Notes under the pieces: model-generated
Databases searched by the model: none
The model's input: the letters and a program-made list of their open reading frames with translations, nothing else
What the model was told of the DNA's origin: nothing
NCBI GenBank assembly: GCA_050010455.1
Contig: JBEKLA010000059.1
Span: 1-22,017 of the forward strand
Source of the DNA: DATJOQ01 sp050010455
GTDB taxonomy: Bacteria; Desulfobacterota; Binatia; Binatales; Binataceae
DNA length: 22,017 bases
Reading direction: 5' to 3'
Position numbers and translations under genes: made by a program
Part shown: one piece after another, positions 16,439 through 22,017 of the stretch
Layout: every line of letters starts with the position of its first letter
How positions within the stretch are numbered: the stretch's first letter is position 1

Positions 16439-16900
16439 ATGAAAATTACCGACATCCTCACTTCCGAAATGGTGGTGCCTGAACTGAGCGCCGATAACAA
16501 ACCTGACGTGCTCCGTGAACTGGCGACCCATCTATGTTCGAGCGTGCCAGAGGTTACACTCGACAAGGTGATCGGCGTGCTGACCGAGCGCGAGCGGATG
16601 GGCTCCACAGCGATCGGGGATGGGATCGCTATTCCCCACGGCAAGCTCAAGGGCCTCAACCGCATCATTGGCATCTTCGGGCGAAGCACCAAAGGCATCG
16701 ACTTCGAATCGCTCGACGGCAAGCCCACTAATCTTTTTTTCGTGCTGGTAGCGCCCGAAGATTCGGCCAGCCTTCATCTCAAGGCGCTGGCCAGGGTTTC
16801 GCGCCTGTTCAAGGATGAAGCCTTTCGCATCCGCTTGCTCAAGGCTGCGGACGCCGCCGAAATCTACGGGTTGATCAAAGAAGAAGACGGCCGCTACTGA
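16439..16900 (+). CDS. ptsN: PTS EIIA-Ntr regulatory protein
   Basis: PtsN is the terminal phosphoacceptor of the nitrogen PTS and regulates potassium uptake, envelope stress and other processes by protein contacts. The 153-residue protein has the EIIA domain of the mannitol/fructose type, with ERERMGSTAIGDGIAIPHGK; His67 in IPHGK is the phosphorylation site. The core continues through FFVLVAPEDSASLHLKALAR and SRLFKD. Length is standard. ATG 16439 has a weak ribosome binding site. No ptsP or npr gene is present in the window, so the phosphate donor must be encoded elsewhere or be missing. rapZ follows 49 bases later. Confidence 0.95.
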   Translation: MKITDILTSEMVVPELSADNKPDVLRELATHLCSSVPEVTLDKVIGVLTERERMGSTAIGDGIAIPHGKLKGLNRIIGIFGRSTKGIDFESLDGKPTNLFFVLVAPEDSASLHLKALARVSRLFKDEAFRIRLLKAADAAEIYGLIKEEDGRY

Positions 16901-16949
16901 AATGCCGCCGCTGCGCCCATCCAAGCCCGTGAATTCGAGTTCGCGGTAG

Positions 16950-17819
16950 ATGGCGAACGAGATGCGGCTGATCATCGTGAGCGGAGTTTCGGGCTCTGGC
17001 CGTGTCTCCACGATGCGCGTGCTCGAAGACCTGGGTTTCTATTGCGTCGATAACCTGCCTGTTGCGCTTGCACCCAATGTTTTGACGCTTGCCACCGGCC
17101 GCGATCCGACGCTCAAGCGGGTCGCCTTGGGTATCGACGCGCGCGAGCGCCTGTTCTTTCCCGAATGGCCGCGAGTATTCACTGAGCTCGAGCGTCAGGG
17201 CTTCCACCCCGAGGTTCTGTTCCTCGACGCCTCCGATGAAGTGCTGGTGCGTCGCTATTCGGAGACCCGCCGCCCGCATCCGATGGCCGAGAGCGGCGCC
17301 ACCGTCGCCGAGGGGATCCGCCGCGAGCGGTTGGCGCTCGCCGAGATGCGTGAGCGCGCGAATCGGATCATCGACACTACGATGCTTACCGTTCACGAAT
17401 TGCGCGAGGTGGTGACGGCTGCCGTGATGGGCGCCGATAGCGGCAAGCGGATGGTGATCGCGCTGGTCTCTTTCGGCTACAAGTACGGGACGCCGGTCGG
17501 CCTCGATTTGATGCTCGACGCGCGCTTTATCCCGAATCCGTTCTTCGTCCCGGAGCTTAAAGGACTCGACGGCCGCTCTGCTGAAGTCCAGCGCTACGTG
17601 ATGGCGCAGCCACAGGCGCAGCGCTTTATCGACGAGGTTACGCGCCTGCTCGACTTCCTGATCCCGCTCTATCGCAAGGAGGGCAAGAGCTACTTGTCGA
17701 TCGGTCTGGGATGCACCGCCGGAAGGCATCGCTCGCCCGTGCTGGTGCAGGAACTGGAGGCTCGTCTTCGCGCCAGCGGCTTCGACGCCCAGTTACGCCA
17801 TCATGATATAGCGCGCTGA
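16950..17819 (+). CDS. rapZ: RapZ (YvcJ family) with altered Walker A motif
   Basis: In E. coli RapZ binds the small RNA GlmZ and guides RNase E, so controlling glucosamine-6-phosphate synthase and the supply of cell-envelope amino sugars. The 289-residue protein matches along its whole length: LEDLGFYCVDNLPV, FLDASDEVLVRRYSETRRPH, VSFGYKYGTPVGLDLMLDAR, RFIPNPFF and SYLSIGLGCTAGRHRS (247-262). The last segment includes the His and Arg that belong to the RNA-binding site in E. coli. The Walker A, normally GxSGSGKS, reads GVSGSGRVS (12-20), with Lys replaced by Arg18 and Ser by Val19. ATP binding is therefore doubtful while the RNA-binding C-terminus looks intact. ATG 16950 is used; ATG 16962 (MRLIIVSG) is equally possible. 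Confidence 0.93.
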   Translation: MANEMRLIIVSGVSGSGRVSTMRVLEDLGFYCVDNLPVALAPNVLTLATGRDPTLKRVALGIDARERLFFPEWPRVFTELERQGFHPEVLFLDASDEVLVRRYSETRRPHPMAESGATVAEGIRRERLALAEMRERANRIIDTTMLTVHELREVVTAAVMGADSGKRMVIALVSFGYKYGTPVGLDLMLDARFIPNPFFVPELKGLDGRSAEVQRYVMAQPQAQRFIDEVTRLLDFLIPLYRKEGKSYLSIGLGCTAGRHRSPVLVQELEARLRASGFDAQLRHHDIAR

Positions 17820-17835
17820 GCCTGCTTGCGTGGGA

Positions 17836-17888
17836 GCGGGTACGGCACGCGGGTTGCGAAAAAAAAGCAACCCCCGTGCCGTACCCGC
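17836..17888. terminator. Long 22-bp hairpin between convergent rapZ and lysR
   Basis: Left arm 17836-17857 and right arm 17867-17888 pair over 22 bases with one mismatch (the left C at 17850). The loop is G followed by eight A residues. It lies 16 bases after the rapZ stop and 59 bases after the lysR stop on the other strand, where a bidirectional terminator is expected. Neither strand has a U-tract directly after the stem; on the minus strand the loop is the U-run. Confidence 0.7.
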
Positions 17889-17947
17889 CCGGGAAAAGAA
17901 AACCAAACGACTAGCAGCTCACCACCCAATATCGATTTGTCCAGCTT

Positions 17948-18934
17948 TTACGCCATCTCGAGCTTCTCGACTTTGTCCGCTTTCTCCGGCTTTTCGGCGC
18001 GCTCGGGACGGCCGCCGCCGTTGCGTTCGCCCTTGTCGCGGCCGCCGGGGATCGTATGGCCGCTGGTCAGCACTTCGATAAACTTGCGCACCGCCGGTGA
18101 CAGTTCGCGCCCGCGCTTGTGGATTATCGCGAGCGGCCGGCTGAACGTGCCCTCTTCGAATTCCACGATCTTGAGCGTGCCGCGCGCCGCCTCATGCTCG
18201 ACCGGCGCGCGTGGCACGATCGCCACTCCAAGCCCGATTTCGATCGCACGCTTGATGGTCTCGATATTGTCGAACTCCAGCGCGTATTGCGCCTTGACGC
18301 CGTGATTGCGCAGGATTCGATCGGCTGCCTTGCGCGTCGGGATATCGCGTTCGAAGCCGACGAAACGCTGGCCCTCGAGTTGGCGGAGGCTTATCTTGGC
18401 TTGTTTCGCCATCGGATGGTCGGGCGGCACCACCAGTACCAGTTCGTCGTGGCGGAACGGGATCGTCATCACCTGGCTGCGTTTTGAAGGATAGGCCACC
18501 ACGCCCAAATCGATCTTGCCCTCGATCAGGTCTTCGTAAATCTTGTTCGAGCGCAGGTACTCCAAGTGTACGTTCACCGCTGGATAGAGGCGCAGGAATT
18601 CGCTCAAATAACGCGGCAGTTCGTGCAATCCAACGCTGTAAACCGTTCCCACCCGGATCGATCCGGCCACTACCGAACCGATTTCGCGCAGCCGGTTCTC
18701 GAACTCCAGGAATCGCCGCACGATCTCTTTGCCCGAATTGTACAGGATCTGGCCCGCGGCGGTGGGTTTGACTCCAGCGCGTCCGCGTTCTATCAGACGA
18801 CAATCGTACTTGTCTTCCAGGCTCCGGACCTGCTGGCTTACGGCCGATTGAGTGACGAAATTTTGCGAGGCGGCATAAGAAAAACTACCGCTCTCAATGA
18901 TGTCGCAAAAAACCTTGAGCGTCTCGATATGCAT
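17948..18934 (-). CDS. LysR-family transcription regulator (probable gcdH regulator)
   Basis: The 328-residue protein has the LysR winged helix-turn-helix at residues 2-60 (TLKVFCDIIESGSFSYAASQ, then TQSAVSQQVRSLED) and a two-lobed effector domain at about 90-295 (VGTVYSVGLHELPRYLSEFL, KIDLGVVAYPSKRSQ, ELVLVVPPDHPMA, IEIGLGVAIVPRAPVE). It reads divergently from the glutaryl-CoA dehydrogenase gene across 230 bases, the usual arrangement for a LysR activator and its target, like GcdR-GcdH in Pseudomonas. The inducer is not known; glutarate or glutaryl-CoA are natural guesses. The last 30 residues (from about 299) form a Gly/Arg/Glu/Lys-rich tail ending PEKADKVEKLEMA, which is not part of the family. 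ATG 18934 is the start; AAGGGG upstream is a distant ribosome binding site. Confidence 0.92.
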   Translation of the reverse strand: MHIETLKVFCDIIESGSFSYAASQNFVTQSAVSQQVRSLEDKYDCRLIERGRAGVKPTAAGQILYNSGKEIVRRFLEFENRLREIGSVVAGSIRVGTVYSVGLHELPRYLSEFLRLYPAVNVHLEYLRSNKIYEDLIEGKIDLGVVAYPSKRSQVMTIPFRHDELVLVVPPDHPMAKQAKISLRQLEGQRFVGFERDIPTRKAADRILRNHGVKAQYALEFDNIETIKRAIEIGLGVAIVPRAPVEHEAARGTLKIVEFEEGTFSRPLAIIHKRGRELSPAVRKFIEVLTSGHTIPGGRDKGERNGGGRPERAEKPEKADKVEKLEMA

Positions 18935-19164
18935 CTACTATACCTGCCCCTTCATAAGCCTAACTGATATGGTTTAATCTGGCAAGAAGAAGCACGGCTA
19001 AATTAATCGTGGTTTCCAATCGCCGGGGGCGGTTATCAACGCTATTAATAAACCAGTAAACGGCTAATTTCGCCAGGATTCTTCTTTAAGATGGACTTTC
19101 GCTAATGCCGATGATATCGGAGGCGGGTTAAGGTTTTCCACAACCGTACGCAAAGGGAGTCGCT
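18935..19164. promoter_or_regulatory. Divergent lysR / gcdH control region
   Basis: This 230-base region is clearly richer in A and T than its flanks. GGTTAT (19031-19036) and ATAAACC (19048-19054) form an imperfect inverted repeat of LysR-site size. ACGGCTAA occurs twice in direct orientation (18994-19001 and 19060-19067), 66 bases apart. These are candidate regulator sites. The gcdH ribosome binding site GGGAG is at 19154-19158. On the minus strand TATAGT sits at 18938-18943, almost at the lysR ATG, which would give a near-leaderless transcript if used as a -10. Confidence 0.4.
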
Positions 19165-20334
19165 ATGCCCGATTTGTTAAAAGATCTCGATTATTTCAAT
19201 CTCGACGAACACCTTTCCGACGAAGATAAGATGACGCGGCAAACCGTCAAGCGCTTCGTCGAGCGTGAGGTGATTCCCAAAGTCGAGCGCCATTTCGCCG
19301 ACGGAACTTTTCCCGCCGATTTGATCCCGCAGATGGCCGAATTAGGTTTCTTCGGCGCGAACCTCAAGGGCTACGGATGCGCCGGGATGAACAATCTGGC
19401 TTACGGTTTGATTATGCAAGAACTCGAAGCCGGAGATTCGGGTCTGCGTTCGTTCGCTTCCGTGCAGAGCGCCTTATCTATGTACGCAATTTATGCCTTC
19501 GGCTCCGAAGAGCAGAAGCAGCGCTACTTACCCGGGATGGCGCGCGGCAAATTAATCGGATGCTTTGGCCTCACCGAACCCGACCACGGATCCGACCCGG
19601 GCGGGATGGAGACGCGGGCGCGGCGCGACGGCACCGGATGGGTGCTCAATGGAACCAAACGATGGATAACCAACGGCTCGATCGCCGACGTCGCGATCGT
19701 GTGGGCCAAGATCGACGAAGGCTTCACCGGCTTTCTGGTCGAAAAGGGCAAGCAAGGCTTTAGCACCCCGAATATCCACGGCAAGTTCTCGATGCGCGCC
19801 TCGATTACGTCGGAGTTGATTTTCGAAGACGTGAAGCTAAGCGACGCGGATCGGCTGCCCGGAGCGCGCGGCCTCAAAGCGCCGCTCGCGTGCCTTACCC
19901 AGGCGCGCTACGGAATCGCCTGGGGCGTGATCGGCGCGGCGCGCACCTGCTATCAGTGCGCGCTCGATTACACGAAATCGCGCAAGCAGTTCTCGCGCCC
20001 GCTAGCCGGCTATCAACTGGTTCAGAGCAAGCTGGTCGAGATGCTGACCGAGATCACCAAGGCGCAGATGGTCTGCCTGCGATTGGCTCAGCTCAAGGAC
20101 TCGGACCAGTTGCGCCCCGAGCACGTCTCTTTCGCCAAGCGCAACAATGTTAACGAGGCGCTGAAGATCGCTCGCGTCGCGCGTGACATGCTGGGCGCCA
20201 ACGGCATTGTCAACGAGTACCCGATCATCCGTCACATGCTGAATCTCGAGACCGTGAATACCTACGAAGGTACCTTCGACGTTCACACGCTGATCCTCGG
20301 CCGCGACATAACCGGCGAGTCCGCTTTTGATTGA
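19165..20334 (+). CDS. gcdH: Glutaryl-CoA dehydrogenase
   Basis: GcdH oxidises and decarboxylates glutaryl-CoA to crotonyl-CoA, using FAD and passing electrons to ETF; it serves lysine, tryptophan and aromatic breakdown. The 389-residue protein has the family signatures GCAGMNNLAYGLIMQELEAG, GLRSFASVQSALSMYAIYAF (with the Arg that contacts substrate), GCFGLTEPDHGSDPGGMETR, KRWITNGSIADVAIVWAK, and the C-terminal catalytic Glu368 in NTYEGTFD followed by LILGRDITG. This pattern separates it from short-chain acyl-CoA dehydrogenases. ATG 19165 has GGGAG six bases upstream. A LysR gene reads divergently. It converges on the HpaB/AbfD-like gene with a hairpin between them. No etf or crotonase gene is in the window. 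Confidence 0.94.
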   Translation: MPDLLKDLDYFNLDEHLSDEDKMTRQTVKRFVEREVIPKVERHFADGTFPADLIPQMAELGFFGANLKGYGCAGMNNLAYGLIMQELEAGDSGLRSFASVQSALSMYAIYAFGSEEQKQRYLPGMARGKLIGCFGLTEPDHGSDPGGMETRARRDGTGWVLNGTKRWITNGSIADVAIVWAKIDEGFTGFLVEKGKQGFSTPNIHGKFSMRASITSELIFEDVKLSDADRLPGARGLKAPLACLTQARYGIAWGVIGAARTCYQCALDYTKSRKQFSRPLAGYQLVQSKLVEMLTEITKAQMVCLRLAQLKDSDQLRPEHVSFAKRNNVNEALKIARVARDMLGANGIVNEYPIIRHMLNLETVNTYEGTFDVHTLILGRDITGESAFD

Positions 20335-20343
20335 TTGTCCGCC

Positions 20344-20380
20344 GTCCCTTCGCCCGTTCAAACCGAGCGGGCGAAGGGAC
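20344..20380. terminator. Bidirectional hairpin between gcdH and the HpaB-like gene
   Basis: GTCCCTTCGCCCGTTC (20344-20359) pairs with GAGCGGGCGAAGGGAC (20365-20380): 16 pairs including one G-U, with loop AAACC. It begins ten bases after the gcdH stop and lies 50 bases beyond the stop of the opposing gene. No U-tract follows on either strand. A weaker hairpin, AACGCT (20394-20399) with AGCGTT (20410-20415), lies between it and the opposing gene. Confidence 0.7.
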
Positions 20381-20429
20381 AGCATAGGGTCCGAACGCTA
20401 ATTACGCGAAGCGTTCTTCGAAGACAGGT

Positions 20430-21860
20430 CTAGATTCCCGCCAGGATGCGCGCGTAGGCGGCGACGCTCTTGAAATCGTACTCGCGATAAGCCTGCAGCT
20501 TCTCCGCTTCGAAGCCGCCCTCGGCGTGCACCGCCAGCACTTCCTGATAGGCGCCGTAATCCGACGCGGTAAGATCCGCGATCATATTGATCAGGCGCAA
20601 TCGCCGCTCGGCGTCGTATCCCTTGCGTCCGCCGAGATACTTGAGCACGTAGCCGCTGGTCGCCTCGCTGGTCAGGTCCTCGGCGGCGGGAGCCGTCACC
20701 AGCAGCGCGCCGGTCAAATCCTGCACGATCTGCACCGCCTGATGATAGTTGTGCGCGAAATGAAACTTGGCGACGTTGGTCATCAGCGTGTTCGGCACCG
20801 CGATTCCGTACTCGAGGGTGCAGGTCTCGGCGGCGCGCTCGATTAGCCCGCGCACCATCGTGTGATAGGCGGCGAGATGGGTAAGCTTGTCGCGCACGTG
20901 GCTGGCGGCCAGGATGCCGTTGGCCTCGGCCACCGCGTAGCCGGCGCCCGCCAACGCCTCCATCAGCGGCAGCTTGTAGGAGACCGCGGTGAAGCGATGG
21001 AAGCGCACGAACGTCAGCGCCAGCAGCCCCGCGAACTCGACCTCGCCTTGCAGGAAAATCCGATCCTTGGGCACGAACACGTCGTCGAACACGGTCAGCG
21101 TCTCCATCATCTTGTGGCGCGCGCTGATCGGATGCTCGATCGGATTTTTCTTGCTGCTGCCGTGGGTGGCGGAGATCATCTTCACGCCCGGCGCATTGGC
21201 CGGAACCGCGAAGGCGACCGCGTAGGCCTTGTCCTCGGGCTTCATCGCGCGCGTCGGCAGCACCACGATTTCGTTGCTGTTGGTCGAGACCGAGGTATGG
21301 ATCTTGGCGCCGCGCACCACGACCCCGTCGCTGCGCTCCTCGACGATCCGCACGTAGTAATCCGGATGGTCCTGCGCGGAGGGACCAAGCGAGCGATCGC
21401 CCTTGACGTCGGTCTGCGCGACCGCCATCGCCAGATCGTTGTCACGGCAGTAGCGATGATACTTCTGAATCCGTTCCAGGTACTCGGGCTTGCCCTTGGC
21501 TGCCATCTGGCCGCCGATCACGTTCAGTGCGAGCAACGCGTCGGTGCCGATCTCCTTGATCAAGATAACCAGGGTCGCGGCCTCGCGGGTCGAGGCAGCG
21601 ATCAGCTCGCTGCGCTTGAGCAAATCGGCGCCGGTCTTCGGTATATGGTAATAGCGGCTGTATTCGTTGGAGCCCTCGCGTATGACCGCTAGATCACGAA
21701 AGCGCGGGTCCTCCGCCATCTTGTAATCGATAGAAGCGTGCTCGATCGCAAGCCCGATCACCGGATGGGCGTTAACGTCGGGAACTTTCTCGCCGCGAAA
21801 ATAGACCGCACGGCCGTCCCGCAATGAATCCTTGTATTGTTCGACAGTCTTAAGGGGCAT
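20430..21860 (-). CDS. 4-hydroxyphenylacetate 3-hydroxylase / 4-hydroxybutyryl-CoA dehydratase family flavoprotein
   Basis: This 476-residue protein has the HpaB/AbfD fold (acyl-CoA dehydrogenase-like). It resembles the dehydratase branch: AQTDVKGDRSLGPS (148-161), VVRGAKIHTSVSTNSNEIVV (181-200), FDDVFVPKDRIFL (258-270), and IVQDLTGALLVTAPAAEDL late in the sequence. From memory, AbfD holds a [4Fe-4S] cluster through Cys99, Cys103, His292 and Cys299. Here the region near 99-115 has no Cys, His288 is kept, and the position seven residues on is Tyr295. It is therefore unlikely to be a classical 4-hydroxybutyryl-CoA dehydratase. The HpaB phenol-binding Arg/Tyr pair is also not evident. A flavin hydroxylase with another substrate, or a cluster-free variant, are the options. 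ATG 21860 has GGAGAG seven bases upstream; longer readings lack family similarity. Confidence 0.85.
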   Translation of the reverse strand: MPLKTVEQYKDSLRDGRAVYFRGEKVPDVNAHPVIGLAIEHASIDYKMAEDPRFRDLAVIREGSNEYSRYYHIPKTGADLLKRSELIAASTREAATLVILIKEIGTDALLALNVIGGQMAAKGKPEYLERIQKYHRYCRDNDLAMAVAQTDVKGDRSLGPSAQDHPDYYVRIVEERSDGVVVRGAKIHTSVSTNSNEIVVLPTRAMKPEDKAYAVAFAVPANAPGVKMISATHGSSKKNPIEHPISARHKMMETLTVFDDVFVPKDRIFLQGEVEFAGLLALTFVRFHRFTAVSYKLPLMEALAGAGYAVAEANGILAASHVRDKLTHLAAYHTMVRGLIERAAETCTLEYGIAVPNTLMTNVAKFHFAHNYHQAVQIVQDLTGALLVTAPAAEDLTSEATSGYVLKYLGGRKGYDAERRLRLINMIADLTASDYGAYQEVLAVHAEGGFEAEKLQAYREYDFKSVAAYARILAGI

Positions 21861-21924
21861 CTGACTCTCCAGCTCGCATTGAATGATCTCGGGTGCTTCG
21901 TTTGGCGAGCATTTATTGCGCGTA

Positions 21925-21954
21925 ACTATAGGGCACACATCGCGGCGGTGTCCA
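21925..21954 (-). promoter_or_regulatory. Candidate sigma70 promoter of the HpaB/AbfD-like gene
   Basis: Read on the minus strand, TGGACA (21954-21949) and TATAGT (21930-21925) are separated by 18 bases, each one mismatch from consensus. The transcript would start near 21918, about 58 bases before the ATG. The -35 lies in one arm of the palindrome at 21949-21976. Confidence 0.4.
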
Positions 21955-21976
21955 TCCCGCGGCCGCGGGATGGACA
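21949..21976. repeat. Perfect 28-bp palindrome
   Basis: TGTCCATCCCGCGG (21949-21962) is followed directly by its exact reverse complement (21963-21976), with no loop. With one bulged base the pairing extends six more base pairs through CGGCGG and CCGCCG on the two sides. It may be a terminator for an upstream gene outside the window or a protein-binding site over the -35. Confidence 0.7.
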
Positions 21977-21982
21977 GCCGCC

Positions 21983-22009
21983 GGACCATCGCCGTGCCGG
22001 CGATGGTCC
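21983..22009. repeat. Second GC-rich hairpin at window edge
   Basis: GGACCATCGCCG (21983-21994) and CGGCGATGGTCC (21998-22009) pair perfectly over 12 bases with loop TGC. It stands six bases from the preceding palindrome. The tandem arrangement suggests a terminator pair or repeat element whose other side is cut by the window end. Confidence 0.65.
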
Positions 22010-22017
22010 GCGGTGGC

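Noticed and set aside
21861..21989. N-terminal extension of the HpaB/AbfD-like protein up to 21989
   Set aside because: It crosses the palindromes and a probable promoter, and the ATG at 21860 has a good ribosome binding site.

Overview
The window looks like chromosomal DNA from a GC-rich, Gram-negative, probably aerobic and uncultured bacterium. Lipopolysaccharide genes (kdsB, kdsA, lptC, lptA) show a diderm envelope. The order kdsB-pyrG-kdsA-lptC-lptA-rpoN-hpf-ptsN-rapZ resembles deltaproteobacterial and related lineages. The mix of this block with DUF1800/DUF1501 genes, an HsaA-like monooxygenase and an HpaB/AbfD-like flavoprotein would suit an uncultured Binatota or Desulfobacterota-like soil organism. 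That placement is an inference, not a search result. I saw no rRNA, tRNA, CRISPR array, transposase or phage gene.

Layout. Positions 1-3093 hold a palindromic intergenic repeat and a DUF1800-DUF1501 pair; the second protein carries a Tat signal. Positions 3233-5169 hold two different flavin-reductase-fold proteins and a soluble DPM1-type glycosyltransferase. Positions 5346-5711 hold a small secreted Ala/Pro/Lys/His protein resembling acid-shock protein Asr, behind a candidate overlapping sigma54/sigma70 promoter. Positions 6045-8197 are an apparent operon: periplasmic TPR protein, D-Ala-D-Ala carboxypeptidase, and an unannotated 42-residue arginine-rich ORF joined to it by ATGA. A minus-strand HsaA-like flavin monooxygenase (8247-9422) diverges from the envelope and nitrogen-regulation block (9618-17819). 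A minus-strand LysR regulator (17948-18934) then diverges from glutaryl-CoA dehydrogenase (19165-20334), which converges on a minus-strand HpaB/AbfD-family flavoprotein (20430-21860).

How the genes work together. KdsB and KdsA make and activate Kdo, and PyrG supplies CTP for KdsB. LptC and LptA move the finished LPS across the periplasm. RpoN, HPF, PtsN and RapZ are the usual nitrogen/envelope regulatory partners. The flavin reductases could feed reduced flavin to the two flavoprotein oxygenase-like enzymes, but they are not in one operon with them. LysR probably controls gcdH.

The points most worth checking are: a RapZ whose Walker A lysine and serine are replaced; a kdsB with no ATG, GTG or TTG in reach, so a probable CTG start; kdsC, kdsD and lptB missing from an otherwise collinear block; the arginine-rich microprotein; an AbfD-like protein without its Fe-S cysteines; and long GC-rich hairpins without U-tracts at gene ends.
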